Origin: G965202915 sp965202915
GTDB taxonomy: Bacteria > Pseudomonadota > Gammaproteobacteria > Eutrophobiales > Eutrophobiaceae
DNA length: 64,000 bases
Direction: 5' to 3'
Assembly (NCBI GenBank): GCA_965202915.1
Contig: OZ241847.1
Location: 1,984,001-2,048,000, forward strand
Both the position numbers and the translations under genes were made by a program. Below the pieces are notes generated by a model. The model saw only the letters and a program-made list of their open reading frames with translations. It had not been told where the DNA came from and did not search any database. This document shows, one piece after another, positions 40,168 through 49,980 of the stretch (positions within the stretch are counted from its first letter, which is position 1; each line of letters begins with the position of its first letter).

Positions 40168-43100
40168 TTACTCACCACGCAGACTGCGGGCCCTTCTCAG
40201 GGTCTCCATGGTCACCCCCAGCGCATCCCGCAACGCCGGGCTGGCCTGTAGTTCATCCTCAAACCGCAACACATAGTACAGCAGCCGCACGTCATCCTGG
40301 TCCAGATCACGATCATTGTCCAGGTCTGAGATGAAGTTGGTGATCGGGTTCTGGGCCAACCAGTTTTGGGCTCTCACTCTGAGCTCCGAGTCAGTCGCGG
40401 TCCCCTGTAGCCGGCCCAACAGCGCATCCAGGTTGGGGGGCGGGGGATCCAGCGCGAGATAATACAGGGTCTGGGCATCCGGCACACCGATGGTATCGTC
40501 CCCATTCAGGTCCAGCGACACCGCCGTCGTTACTGTGACGTTGGCACTGCCGGTGGCACCGTTGCGGTCGGTGACGGTGAGGCTTAGGTTGACGGTGTCG
40601 CCAAGGATGTCCGGCGCGGTCCAGGTGGTGTCGGCCTGGGTGGCATCGGTGAAACTGCCCCGGTTCGGGGGCGTGGTACGCCACTGGTAGCTCAGACCAG
40701 CCTCATCGCCGGTATCCACGTCGTTGCCGGTGGCGGTGAGCGTGACCGGGTTGCCGGTGTCCACCGCCGCATTGTCCACCGGCGTATCGATGGTCACGGT
40801 GGGGGCGTCATTGGCGCCGGCGACGGTGAGGGTGACCTGCTGGGTGACGTTGGGCCGGGCATTGGCCCGCGCGGTAAAGACGTCGGTGGCGGTGGCGTCC
40901 GCGGCCAGGGCCTGGGTGTCGACGTCAGCGTTGTCCAGCCGGTAATTCCAGTTGCCGTTGGCCTCAATGGAGAAGGTGCCGTAGGTGCCGGACAGGTTGG
41001 TTTGCGGGACGAAGGTGGCGTCAGCGAGGGTGGTGGCTATGCTCAGGGCGCCGCTTGCGGTGTTGTTGGCGTTATCATCTTCGGTCACCGCGCCGGTGTT
41101 GGTGCCGCTGATGGTGAGCGTTGCTGCCGTTACCCGGACGGTGACCGTGGCGGTCGCGGTGTCGTTGGCGGCACCGCTGGCATCGGTGACGGTCAGGGTC
41201 AGCGTGACGTCGGTGCCCACCGCGGTGTCCGACGGGGTCCAGGTGGTGGTGGCCAGGGTGTCATTGGCGAAACTGCCCTGGTTCGGGGGCGTGGTACTCC
41301 ACTGGTAGCGCAGACTGGCCAGGTCGCTGGTGTCGACGTCGTTGCCGATGCCGGTGAGCGGGACCGGGACGCCGGCATTCACCGTCGCACCGTCCGTCGG
41401 TACGCTGATGCTTGCGGTGGGCTGCTCATTGGCGCCGGTGACGGTGATGGTGACGATTGCCGTGGCGTCGGCGCGGGCGGCGGCGACGACGGTGAAGACG
41501 TCGTCGGCCATGGCACCCTCGGCCAGGTTCTGGGTGGCGGCACGACTATTGTCGATGTCGTAGGTCCACATGCCGTCGGCATTAATGGAGAAGGTACCGT
41601 AGGTGCCGGATACGTCGGTTTGCGGGACGAAGGTGCTCAAGGTGGCCCTGGTGTCTATGTCGAGGTCGCCCATCGCTCGGTTGAAGCCACCCCGGTCTTC
41701 GGTTACGGCACCGATGACGTCGCCGGTGATGGTGACCGGTACCGGCACCACCCGGACGGTAATGGTGGCACTGTGGGTGGCGTTGTTGCCGTCGGTGACC
41801 GTCAGGGTCAGGACGACGTTCCCCACGTCGGACGGTGCGGTCCAGGTGGTGTCGGCCTGGTCGGCATTGGCAAAACTGCCTTGGTCAGCACTCCACGCAT
41901 AGCGGGTGACCGCGTCGCCGGTGTCCGGGTCGCTGCCGGTGCCGGTGAGTGTGACCACGGTACTGGTGCCGACCTCGACGTTGTTCAGCGGTGCGCTGAT
42001 GGTGGCGGTGGGGGCGTCGTTGGCGCCGGTGATGGTAATGGTGACGTCCTGGGTGGCGCTGGGCCGGGCATTGGCCGCGACGGTGAAGACGTCGGTGACG
42101 GTGGTGCTTTCGGCCAGCGCATTGGTGTCGTCGTCGGCGTTGTCCAGGGTGTATAGCCAGTTGCCGTTGTCGTCAATGGAGAAGCTGCCGTAGGTGCCGA
42201 CCTCGTTGGTTTGCACCGCAAAGGGTTCGTCGCCACCGTCCTGGTCCCGAAGAGTCAGGGTGTCGCCGACGGTGTTATTCGGGGCCAGGGCATTCTCGGT
42301 GACCGCGCCGCTGTTGGTGCCACTGAAGGTGAGCGGCGATGCGATGACCAGCATGACCTGGAAGCGGGTGGTGGCCGGCGTTGTATTGAGCGTGGTCGTG
42401 GTTTCAGTGGCGACGACGTTAAAGCTGTAGGTGCCCGCGTCCGCATCGGTGGGCGTCCAGGTGAAGGTGGCGGTGGCCGGGGCGGTCCGGGGCGTGGTCG
42501 GGGTAAAGGTTGCACCGGGTGGCAGGGTACTGCCCGTAACTGCCTCCAGGGAGAAGCTGAGTTCATGGTTTTCCGTATCCGTGGCGTTGAAGATCAGTTC
42601 AATCTCCTGGTTGGGCGGATAGGGGTTGGTGACGATGGGCGGCGTGAGCACCGGTGGGTCGTTGGCGACAATAAAGGTGAAGGTCGCGCTGGCAGAGATG
42701 AGCAGGTCTCCGGCCCTGACGAGGTCGCCGTTGGCATGCATCAGAGGGATGACGGCGGCGGCAATGGAGTTGGCCGTGGCGTATAAACCGACGGTGAACG
42801 TACCGCTGACGCGACCGGTAAAGCGGCGGGTAAAGATATAAGTAACACCACCAACACCACCACCAGAAGCGAAGGCATTCCGGCGAGCATTGGCAAGCCG
42901 GGGCACTGCAATCACTCTAAATTCCTCGCCATGCGGCGTGTGGCTGCTCGCGGGGGTCAGAAGTTCACGCCCGCTGTTGAGCCCGATGGTTCGCTGAGGT
43001 GGAGAGGCTGTGTCAAACCCCGTAACGGTAAACTCGGTATTAGCATACGAGAGGGTCGGCCGCTCATCGATGCGCAGAGTCAGGGTGGCGGAGTCGGTAT

Positions 43101-46086
43101 TGCCGTCCTCATCGGTCACGGTATAGTCGAACTCATGGACGGCGAGATCGGTGCCGGCGACGCTGGAGACTTCCAGCATCTGGCCGGGTCTGTCCAGGGT
43201 CAGGACGCCAGTGACGGCATCGATCTCGCCACCGCTGACCCGTCTGACGCTGGGGTTGGCAAAGGAGGGCAGGGTGACCTCCAGGTCCGCATCGGCGGTG
43301 GTGCTGTCATCAATCAAATCGTTAAAGTTGATGATGAAGGTCGGGGTCGCGGGCGCGTCCGGGTTTCGGTACAGGTCTGCGACGTAGTCCAGCGCGGACG
43401 GGGGCGCCCCAATAATGGTGATGGTGAAGGTCAACTCCGCGACGTCGCCGTCGGCATCCCGCACCCGGTAGGCGTAGTTCGCCGTGCCCTGGGTGGTGGT
43501 CGGGGTGCCGGACAGGACGCGGTTGCCGGCATCAAACGACAGGCCGGGGGGCAGGGCCGGGGTGCCGGTGGTGCGCGCCAGGGTGTAGCTGGGTGGGGCG
43601 TTGCCGCCGGTGGCGGCGGGCAGGGTCAGCGGGGTGATGGCGTCGCCGGCGGTGTAGCTCTGGGGGGTTATGACGTCGGAGCCAAAACTCGGATTGGTGT
43701 CCGTCTCGATAGTGATATCGAAGCGCAAGTCGGCGCGGTCGGAGGCAGAGACGTTGCTGTCGGCGTCCACCACCCGGTAGGTGTAGGTCGCGGCAGGTTG
43801 CGCGGTGTCCGGGATGCCGGACAGGACACGGGTGTCGGGGTTAAACGACAGGCCCTGCGGCAGGGACTCAACTATGCGGTAGCTGGGCGCGCCGTTGCCA
43901 TCGGTGGCCGCGGGCAGGGTCAGCGGGTCTATGGCATTGTTGGCGACGTAGGTTTGGGCGGCGAGGGCCGCAGTGCCAAAGGTCGGTGGGGTATCCGTGG
44001 CCACTTCCAGGGTGAGGGGATAGGTGGCCCGATTATTGTCCGCCTGACCGTCGTCGGCGACGACGTTAAAGCGAAAGGTGCCCGCCTCGGTGGGCGTCCA
44101 GGTGAGGGTGGCGGTGGCCGGGACAGCTTGTGGCTCGGTCTCGTCAATCTCCGCACCGTCCGGCACCGCACCTGCTCCAGCCTCCAATGAGAAGGTGACC
44201 GGATGGCTATTCTCATCATCCGCGGTAAATCTCAGGGATATTAGCTCATTGAGCAGATAGGCGGGCACGTCTGGGGGCGTGATCACCGGGGCGATATTGG
44301 GGATGATAAAGGTGAACGTTGCGGTATCCGAAACCAGCAGGTCGCCGGCACGGGCGAGGTCTCCGTTCGTATTCCGCGGCGGGATGATGGCGGCGGCAAT
44401 GGAGGCGTTCGTGGCGTACACACCCATAGTGAACTGAGCGTTGCGGCGGCCGGCAAAATCGAAATTAAATGTATAGCTAACAGCGTCAAACAATCCAAAT
44501 GCAGCGGGGAAAAAAAACCTCACTTCGCCATCGGTCGGGTCAGACAGTCCATCTCCGACCCCCACTAACTCGCCATGTGGCGTGTGGCGGCTGGTCACAA
44601 GTGAACTAAAAGGAAGAATCGCGCCACCGATGACACCGAAACGGATAAACCATTCGCCGGTTTCGGAATCCCTTATGGATAACGTAAACTCGCGATTAGC
44701 AACGGAGATGCTCGGTTGCTCATCGATGAGCAGGGTCAGGGTGGCGGAGTCGGTATTGAGGTCCTCGTCGGTCACGGTATAGCGGAACGTATGAGCGGCG
44801 AGAGGGGTGCCGTCGACGCTGGAGACTTCCAGCATCTTGGCGCGGTCCAGGGTCAGGACCCTGTTTTCCAGGGTGCCGTCGCTGCTTTCCAAGGTGCCAC
44901 CGCTGACCCGCGCGACGCCGGGGTCGGCAAAGGGCAGGGTCACCACCAGGTCCGCATCGGCGGTGGCGCCATCAGCAATCAAATCGTTAAAGTTGATGGT
45001 GACGGTCGGGGTCGCGGGCGTGTCCGGGTCCCGGAACAGCTCCGCCGTGAAGTCCATGGCGACCGGGTCGCCTGCAATGGCGATAGTGAAGGTTAAATCC
45101 GCCGTTCTGTTGATGGAATCCGTCACCCGGTAGATGTAGGTCAAGGGATTTTCTTGTGCTTCGGTCGGGGTGCCGCTCAGGGTGCGGGTGTCGGGGTCAA
45201 ATGACAGTCCGGGAGGCAGGGTTTCAACTATCCTGTAACTGAGCGTGCCTCTGCCGTCCATGGCCTCAGGTAGAGTCAAGTCAGTAATGGGGACAGCTTC
45301 GGAATACCGCTGATTGGGGATCATCGCGGTGCCGAAAGTCGGGGAGTCATCTACGATGGTAATGGTGAAGGACAACTCCGCCATATTGTTGGCGGCATCC
45401 GTCACCCGGTAGGTGTAGGGCAAGGCCGTTTGGGCTACGCTGGGGGTGCCGCTCAGGGTGCGAGTAACGGGGTTAAACGACAGGCCAGGGGGCAGGGCCG
45501 GGGTGCCGATGGTACGCGCCAGTGTGTAGCTGAGCGCACCTGTGCCGCCGATGGCCGCCGGCAGAGTCAGGTCGGAGAGGGGGACACCCATGATGTACTG
45601 CTGGGCAGAGATGGATGCAGTGCCGAGGAACGGGATGCCAGCCGGCGATGTGGTTGCGATTATGGACCAACTGTTTAGCATCTCGACAGAAACAGTAGCA
45701 CCGAAGAATTGAATTCTCAGCATCCATGTGCCGGCTGGGCGGTTACCGACAAGCGTTGCAAGCGCAGTGGTGTTGGTGTAGGTTGGTATTAGGGATCTGG
45801 CCCGATTATGCAGTCTGATAGTGTCACCATTGGGCTGGATCAGATCAATAATAAGAAACGTCGGGAATGGATCATCTATATCAAGAGTGACGGAGATCGC
45901 ATTTATTATGCCATCGTCTGTGATGGTTATATTGCTCTCTGCAATACCAGGGACAGGGACAAAACCACCGCTGAAATCCGGTATATCAATAGGAGTATCG
46001 GGGCTTTCATAGGTGGTCTCGGTCAATGTCTGCGCTGAGGCTGGCCGGGACAAAGCCAGCGCGAGCAGACCGAGGCCGAAAACCAA
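40168..46086 (-). CDS. Giant repetitive surface/secreted protein with P-domain, Ig-like, VCBS and dockerin-like repeats
   Basis: An open frame of 1972 codons from TTG 46086. The first residues (VFGLGLLALALSRPASAQ) are the core of a Sec signal peptide whose basic n-region (RKITGRALARG) is encoded further upstream. Domains in order: a proprotein-convertase P-like beta sandwich (~25-145); putative Ig repeats (~150-340); a ~330-residue module starting FRDPDTPATPT and ending at NIAPVITPP; more Ig repeats; a second copy of that module (YRNPDAPATPT to NDPPVLTPP); three VCBS/PKD-like pairs (each with GTYGSFSI or GTYGTFSI); and two dockerin-like Ca-binding repeats (DLNGDDTIGVPDAQTLYYL; DLDNDRDLDQDDVRLLYYV). 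No membrane anchor or LPXTG is seen. It is probably an adhesin or scaffold. Expression likely depends on the poly-C tract. Confidence 0.9.
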   Translation of the reverse strand: MVFGLGLLALALSRPASAQTLTETTYESPDTPIDIPDFSGGFVPVPGIAESNITITDDGIINAISVTLDIDDPFPTFLIIDLIQPNGDTIRLHNRARSLIPTYTNTTALATLVGNRPAGTWMLRIQFFGATVSVEMLNSWSIIATTSPAGIPFLGTASISAQQYIMGVPLSDLTLPAAIGGTGALSYTLARTIGTPALPPGLSFNPVTRTLSGTPSVAQTALPYTYRVTDAANNMAELSFTITIVDDSPTFGTAMIPNQRYSEAVPITDLTLPEAMDGRGTLSYRIVETLPPGLSFDPDTRTLSGTPTEAQENPLTYIYRVTDSINRTADLTFTIAIAGDPVAMDFTAELFRDPDTPATPTVTINFNDLIADGATADADLVVTLPFADPGVARVSGGTLESSDGTLENRVLTLDRAKMLEVSSVDGTPLAAHTFRYTVTDEDLNTDSATLTLLIDEQPSISVANREFTLSIRDSETGEWFIRFGVIGGAILPFSSLVTSRHTPHGELVGVGDGLSDPTDGEVRFFFPAAFGLFDAVSYTFNFDFAGRRNAQFTMGVYATNASIAAAIIPPRNTNGDLARAGDLLVSDTATFTFIIPNIAPVITPPDVPAYLLNELISLRFTADDENSHPVTFSLEAGAGAVPDGAEIDETEPQAVPATATLTWTPTEAGTFRFNVVADDGQADNNRATYPLTLEVATDTPPTFGTAALAAQTYVANNAIDPLTLPAATDGNGAPSYRIVESLPQGLSFNPDTRVLSGIPDTAQPAATYTYRVVDADSNVSASDRADLRFDITIETDTNPSFGSDVITPQSYTAGDAITPLTLPAATGGNAPPSYTLARTTGTPALPPGLSFDAGNRVLSGTPTTTQGTANYAYRVRDADGDVAELTFTITIIGAPPSALDYVADLYRNPDAPATPTFIINFNDLIDDSTTADADLEVTLPSFANPSVRRVSGGEIDAVTGVLTLDRPGQMLEVSSVAGTDLAVHEFDYTVTDEDGNTDSATLTLRIDERPTLSYANTEFTVTGFDTASPPQRTIGLNSGRELLTPASSHTPHGEEFRVIAVPRLANARRNAFASGGGVGGVTYIFTRRFTGRVSGTFTVGLYATANSIAAAVIPLMHANGDLVRAGDLLISASATFTFIVANDPPVLTPPIVTNPYPPNQEIELIFNATDTENHELSFSLEAVTGSTLPPGATFTPTTPRTAPATATFTWTPTDADAGTYSFNVVATETTTTLNTTPATTRFQVMLVIASPLTFSGTNSGAVTENALAPNNTVGDTLTLRDQDGGDEPFAVQTNEVGTYGSFSIDDNGNWLYTLDNADDDTNALAESTTVTDVFTVAANARPSATQDVTITITGANDAPTATISAPLNNVEVGTSTVVTLTGTGSDPDTGDAVTRYAWSADQGSFANADQADTTWTAPSDVGNVVLTLTVTDGNNATHSATITVRVVPVPVTITGDVIGAVTEDRGGFNRAMGDLDIDTRATLSTFVPQTDVSGTYGTFSINADGMWTYDIDNSRAATQNLAEGAMADDVFTVVAAARADATAIVTITVTGANEQPTASISVPTDGATVNAGVPVPLTGIGNDVDTSDLASLRYQWSTTPPNQGSFANDTLATTTWTPSDTAVGTDVTLTLTVTDASGAANDTATATVTVRVTAATLTISGTNTGAVTEDDNANNTASGALSIATTLADATFVPQTNLSGTYGTFSIEANGNWNYRLDNADVDTQALAADATATDVFTARANARPNVTQQVTLTVAGANDAPTVTIDTPVDNAAVDTGNPVTLTATGNDVDTGDEAGLSYQWRTTPPNRGSFTDATQADTTWTAPDILGDTVNLSLTVTDRNGATGSANVTVTTAVSLDLNGDDTIGVPDAQTLYYLALDPPPPNLDALLGRLQGTATDSELRVRAQNWLAQNPITNFISDLDNDRDLDQDDVRLLYYVLRFEDELQASPALRDALGVTMETLRRARSLRGE

Positions 46087-46127
46087 CCAGAGAACACCCC
46101 TGGCAAGGGCACGCCCGGTTATTTTTC

Positions 46128-46150
46128 GGGGGGGGGGGGGGGGGGGGGGG
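46128..46150. repeat. Homopolymeric tract of 23 G (poly-C on the coding strand of the giant protein)
   Basis: Twenty-three consecutive G on the + strand, far longer than any other homopolymer in the window. On the minus strand it lies between a well-placed Shine-Dalgarno/ATG (46236-46252) and the signal-peptide codons. With 23 C the reading from that ATG hits a TAA immediately after the tract; with 24 or 21 C it would run into the signal peptide. Assemblies often miscount such runs, so the true length is uncertain. Confidence 0.85.
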
Positions 46151-46235
46151 TAGAACCGTTGCCCACTGGACGTTGCCGCGGCAGGCGGGGCTCAGGGTAA
46201 TGTTCAGGGCAACGTGGATATATCCAAAGCTCGTT

Positions 46236-46252
46236 CATTATGTATGACCTCT
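46236..46252 (-). promoter_or_regulatory. Ribosome-binding site and ATG of the poly-C leader
   Basis: On the minus strand AGAGGT (46252-46247) lies eight bases before ATG (46238-46236). The frame reads MNELWIYPRCPEHYPEPRLP and on to GNGST and the proline run encoded by the C tract. In the window's 23-C state it ends PEK-stop; one more C joins it to RKITGRALARG and the giant protein. No ATG, GTG or TTG in the giant protein's own frame is found between its upstream TGA (46194-46192) and the tract. Confidence 0.6.
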
Positions 46253-46285
46253 ATTATGACAGGCTCCATTTAGACATATTCGTAC

Positions 46286-46313
46286 TTTATAGCAAAGACG
46301 ATCACCCCCGCAA
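46286..46313 (-). promoter_or_regulatory. Candidate promoter for the giant surface-protein gene
   Basis: On the minus strand TTGCGG (46313-46308) and TATAAA (46291-46286) are separated by 16 bp, about 50 bp upstream of the leader ATG. A reasonable sigma-70 match but short motifs, so tentative. Confidence 0.35.
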
Positions 46314-46443
46314 GTTTTTTTCACCGCCTGAGCGAGGGGCCATTGTGAGCGCTCAGTAATTCACCAACGGCATAATAATCAACCGTTCCGCCACCGCCCA
46401 TCGGTGAAATTCCAACAACCGCCGACACCGATTGGATGACCGG

Positions 46444-46463
46444 ATTCCCGCCTGCGCGGGAAT
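46444..46463. repeat. REP-like palindromic element
   Basis: ATTCCCGC (46444-46451) and GCGGGAAT (46456-46463) around CTGC, within a GGATGACCGGATTCCCGCC context. This GTCATTCCCGC-type hairpin is a common dispersed element in proteobacterial genomes. The rest of 46314-46784 has no gene I can support. Confidence 0.7.
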
Positions 46464-46784
46464 GACTTCGGTGGCTGCAAAAAAGCCGGGGAGAAATTAC
46501 CCGGGTAGCGAGATCGATGAATTTACGCTTGCCTTGCCGAGAAACGCCTGGTAATCGCGGAATTGGACAATCGGTTATTTTGTACACGTCCTAAAGTGTC
46601 GGCGGCCAGCGGCGTCTCTAATTCCCGGCTGGCTCCCTGATTTCATCCACGGCAATACAGGGTTACTCCGACGGCGTTTTTCGGGAGCACAACCGGTCGA
46701 TCAATATTTAAACGACAACTGTGCGCCCAGGATGGGACCGATCAACGCGGGTGGCCGATTACCATATTGGCCGGGATAAAATTT

Positions 46785-46817
46785 ATACTTGACTAATTTA
46801 GTCGGATATTGCATACT
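46785..46817 (+). promoter_or_regulatory. iscR promoter with type 1 IscR operator
   Basis: The 25-bp element at 46785-46809 (ATACTTGACT, then AATTTAGTCGGATAT) matches the E. coli type 1 IscR-box consensus at 24 of 25 positions by my reading. It overlaps a promoter with -35 TTGACT (46789-46794), 17-bp spacer and -10 CATACT (46812-46817). This implies that holo-[2Fe-2S] IscR represses its own suf operon, relieved when clusters run short. Confidence 0.85.
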
Positions 46818-46865
46818 GCTTAATATGAGCACACAAATAATGCCGCAAACCGGGGCAGACGACCG

Positions 46866-47324
46866 ATGAAACTGACCACCAAGGGCCGCTATGCGGTTAC
46901 TGCGATGCTGGATCTGGCCTTGCATGATGACGTCGGGCCGGTGAGTCTGTCGGATATTTCCAAACGCCAGGGCATTTCGCTGGCCTATTTGGAGCAGTTA
47001 TTCAACAAATTGCGCAAACGCGCGCTGGTGTCCAGCATACGCGGGCCAAACGGTGGCTACCGGCTGGCCATGGCCGCTAATGAGATCACCATCGCCAGGG
47101 TTATTTATTGTATTGATGAGACCGTTGACGTGACCCGTTGCGGTGGCCGGCAGAATTGCCAGGCCGATTCCCGTTGTTTGACCCATGATCTGTGGATGGG
47201 TTTGAATCGCCATGTGTCTCAATACTTAAACGGCATCACTTTGGGCGACGTGGTCCGGCAGAATAATGTAAGGCGGGTTGCAAGACAGCAACAGAGTATT
47301 TTGCAACAGCATGTGACTCACTGA
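46866..47324 (+). CDS. iscR: IscR-type Rrf2 transcriptional regulator
   Basis: A 152-residue winged-helix repressor. MKLTTKGRYAVTAMLDLAL, ISLAYLEQLFNKLRKRALV and SIRGPNGGYRLA match IscR closely. The cluster ligands are three Cys spaced CGGRQNCQADSRC with a following His (CLTHDLW). It senses Fe-S cluster status and heads the suf operon, while in many relatives IscR controls isc genes. An IscR box lies in its own promoter. Confidence 0.95.
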   Translation: MKLTTKGRYAVTAMLDLALHDDVGPVSLSDISKRQGISLAYLEQLFNKLRKRALVSSIRGPNGGYRLAMAANEITIARVIYCIDETVDVTRCGGRQNCQADSRCLTHDLWMGLNRHVSQYLNGITLGDVVRQNNVRRVARQQQSILQQHVTH

Positions 47325-47345
47325 TCGATTGACAGAGGCAAACCT

Positions 47346-47699
47346 ATGAAACAACCGAGTATTAACCTGACTGAGGCCGCGGCCAATCATGTGAAGGTGT
47401 TTTTGGCGGAGCGGGATTCGAATGCCGCCGGTCTGCGCGTGGGCGTTAAACCCACCGGCTGCTCCGGTTATCAATACGTGATCGAGGCGGCCGAGCGGAT
47501 TGGCGGGCAGGACGCGGTCTTTGAAAGCAACGGGGTTAAGATCGTGGTGGACCAGCGAAGTCTGAATTATCTCGCTGGTTGTGAGCTTGATTTTGTCCGC
47601 CGGGGACTGAACTCCGGGTTTCAATTTAATAATCCAAATGTACGGGAAACCTGTGGTTGCGGCGAGAGCTTCAGCCTGAAAAATGAGGAGGAGAAATGA
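47346..47699 (+). CDS. sufA: A-type iron-sulfur carrier (SufA/IscA family)
   Basis: A 117-residue HesB/IscA-fold protein that accepts or delivers Fe-S clusters. The three conserved cysteines are in [12 protein letters not shown] and in the C-terminal CGCGESF. SufA and IscA cannot be told apart by these motifs; the name follows the suf context. Its stop overlaps the sufB start (ATGA). Confidence 0.9.
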   Translation: MKQPSINLTEAAANHVKVFLAERDSNAAGLRVGVKPTGCSGYQYVIEAAERIGGQDAVFESNGVKIVVDQRSLNYLAGCELDFVRRGLNSGFQFNNPNVRETCGCGESFSLKNEEEK

Positions 47700-49195
47700 T
47701 CGCGCCTGATCCTGAAATCGTGGCCGAAACCGTGGCCGAAACCGCGGCCGATAATACGACCGATAATATGGAAGCGCTGGTTCATAAAGACTATGAGCAT
47801 GGTTTCTTTACCGATATCGACGCCGATACCCTGCCGCCGGGGTTAAATGAAGACGTCATTGGTCTGATCTCCAACAAAAAGCGGGAACCGGAATGGCTGT
47901 TGGCATGGCGCTTAAAGGCCTATCGGCATTGGTTGACCATGACCGAGCCGGTTTGGGCGGATCTGGATATAGCCCCTGTTGATTATCAGGCGATCTCTTA
48001 TTATTCGGCGCCCAAACCGAAAACCGACGGCCCTAAAACACTGGATGAGGTGGACCCGAAATTGCTTGAGACCTATGACAAGCTGGGGATTCCGTTACAG
48101 GAGCAGAAAATGTTGGCCGGGGTTGCGGTTGACGCGGTGTTCGACAGCGTTTCGGTCGCGACTACGTTTAAGGAAAAACTGGCGCAGGCGGGCGTTATCT
48201 TTTGTTCTTTTTCCGAGGCGGTGCGGGATCATCCGCAACTGGTTAAACAGTATCTGGGCAGCGTGGTGCCGGCCGCGGATAATTTTTTTGCCGCTCTTAA
48301 CTCGGCGGTGTTCACCGATGGTTCGTTTTGTTATATTCCAAAAGGCGTGCGTTGTCCGATGGAGCTGTCCACTTATTTCCGCATTAATGCCGCCAACACC
48401 GGCCAGTTTGAAAGAACGCTGATCGTTGCCGAGGCGGGCAGCCACGTCAGCTATCTCGAAGGTTGCACCGCCCCGATGCGGGATGAGAATCAATTGCATG
48501 CCGCGGTGGTCGAATTGGTCGCGCTGGAAGACGCGGAAATAAAATATTCCACCGTGCAGAATTGGTATCCCGGCGATGAACGTGGCGTCGGGGGTATTTA
48601 TAATTTTGTCACCAAGCGTGGCGATTGCCGTGGCGACAATTCACGGATCTCCTGGACCCAGGTCGAAACCGGTTCCGCAATCACCTGGAAATATCCAAGC
48701 TGTTTATTGAAAGGTGATAATTCGGTGGGGGCATTTTATTCGGTCGCGGTGACCAATAATCATCAGCAGGCCGACACCGGCACCAAGATGATTCATATCG
48801 GCAAAAACACCAGCAGCACGATCATCTCCAAAGGCATTTCCGCCAAATACGCGCGCAACGCGTATCGCGGGCTGGTTAAGATCGGCAAGCGCGCCGATAA
48901 CAGCCGCAATTATACCCAATGCGATTCATTGTTGATAGGCGATAGATGCGGTGCGCATACCTTTCCGTATATAGAGGCGAAAAATTCAACCGCCCGGGTT
49001 GAGCATGAGGCCACCACCTCGAAGATCAGCGAGGACCAACTGTTTTACTGTATGCAGCGCGGCATTTCGGAGGAGAACGCGGTCAATATGATCGTGAATG
49101 GTTTTTGCCGTGAGGTATTTAAGGAATTGCCGATGGAGTTTGCGGTCGAGGCGCAAAAATTGCTGGGGATCACGCTGGAAGGCGCGGTGGGTTAA
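47696..49195 (+). CDS. sufB: Fe-S cluster scaffold subunit SufB
   Basis: A 499-residue core subunit of the SufBC2D complex on which clusters are assembled. Typical stretches are [37 protein letters not shown] [37 protein letters not shown], and [20 protein letters not shown] with the conserved C-terminal Cys. The N-terminal ~30 residues are an acidic extension. Confidence 0.97.
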   Translation: MIAPDPEIVAETVAETAADNTTDNMEALVHKDYEHGFFTDIDADTLPPGLNEDVIGLISNKKREPEWLLAWRLKAYRHWLTMTEPVWADLDIAPVDYQAISYYSAPKPKTDGPKTLDEVDPKLLETYDKLGIPLQEQKMLAGVAVDAVFDSVSVATTFKEKLAQAGVIFCSFSEAVRDHPQLVKQYLGSVVPAADNFFAALNSAVFTDGSFCYIPKGVRCPMELSTYFRINAANTGQFERTLIVAEAGSHVSYLEGCTAPMRDENQLHAAVVELVALEDAEIKYSTVQNWYPGDERGVGGIYNFVTKRGDCRGDNSRISWTQVETGSAITWKYPSCLLKGDNSVGAFYSVAVTNNHQQADTGTKMIHIGKNTSSTIISKGISAKYARNAYRGLVKIGKRADNSRNYTQCDSLLIGDRCGAHTFPYIEAKNSTARVEHEATTSKISEDQLFYCMQRGISEENAVNMIVNGFCREVFKELPMEFAVEAQKLLGITLEGAVG

Positions 49196-49218
49196 TGGAG
49201 GTATTGCAATAGGACGGG

Positions 49219-49980
49219 ATGAACATGCTGGAGATAAAGAATTTACAGGCCGCGGTTGACGGTAAGCAAATCCTGAACGGGCTGGACCTGGCGGTCGCGG
49301 CCGGTGAAGTTCATGCGATTATGGGTCCGAATGGTTCCGGTAAGAGCACACTGGCAAACGTGCTGGCCGGCAGGGACGGGTATCAGGTAAATGGCGGGCA
49401 AGTGCTTTATCAGGGCAAGGATCTGCTCCAATTGGCGCCGGAGGAGCGGGCTCGGGCCGGGGTCTTTCTGGCGTTTCAGTATCCGGTGGAGATTCCGGGA
49501 TTAAACAATGTGTATTTATTGAAGGCCGCGGTGAATGCAATGCGCGCCCATGAAAATCAGGATGAATTGGACGCGGTCGAGTTTCTCGAGCTGGTAAAGG
49601 ACAAAATGGAGCTGGTAAAGATGAATGAGGGTTTGTTAAATCGTGCCGTTAATGAGGGCTTTTCCGGCGGTGAAAAAAAGCGCAATGAGATCTTTCAGAT
49701 GGCGGTTCTGGAACCCAGGCTGGCGATCCTGGATGAAACCGATTCCGGTCTGGATATCGATGCGCTCAGGGTCGTCGCCGAGGGGGTGAACAGCCTGCGC
49801 AACGCCGAGCGCGCGTTTATTTTGATCACTCATTACCAGCGGTTGCTGAATTATATCAAACCCGATCACGTGCACGTGCTCAGCGAGGGCAGGATCATAC
49901 AATCGGGCGGCCACGAACTTGCGCTGGAACTGGAAGCAAGAGGCTATGATCAGGCCGATGAAACGGCCGGCGCCGCATGA
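49219..49980 (+). CDS. sufC: SufBCD ATPase SufC
   Basis: A 253-residue ABC-type ATPase that drives cluster assembly on SufB-SufD. Walker A is GPNGSGKST, the signature is FSGGEKKRNEIF (typical SufC form), and Walker B reads LAILDETDSGLD followed by the H-loop in ILITHYQRLL. It starts 24 bp after sufB and overlaps sufD by 4 bp (ATGA). Confidence 0.98.
   Translation: MNMLEIKNLQAAVDGKQILNGLDLAVAAGEVHAIMGPNGSGKSTLANVLAGRDGYQVNGGQVLYQGKDLLQLAPEERARAGVFLAFQYPVEIPGLNNVYLLKAAVNAMRAHENQDELDAVEFLELVKDKMELVKMNEGLLNRAVNEGFSGGEKKRNEIFQMAVLEPRLAILDETDSGLDIDALRVVAEGVNSLRNAERAFILITHYQRLLNYIKPDHVHVLSEGRIIQSGGHELALELEARGYDQADETAGAA

Noticed and set aside
41002..44190. Long + strand open frames opposite the giant gene
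   Set aside because: They are antisense shadows of repetitive, GC-rich coding sequence; the minus frame has the signal peptide and recognisable domains.
46120..46122. ATA as start codon of the giant surface protein
   Set aside because: It would give a good signal peptide (TGRALARGVLWLV), but no ribosome-binding site precedes it; the upstream SD/ATG through the poly-C tract is better supported. Kept as an alternative to test.
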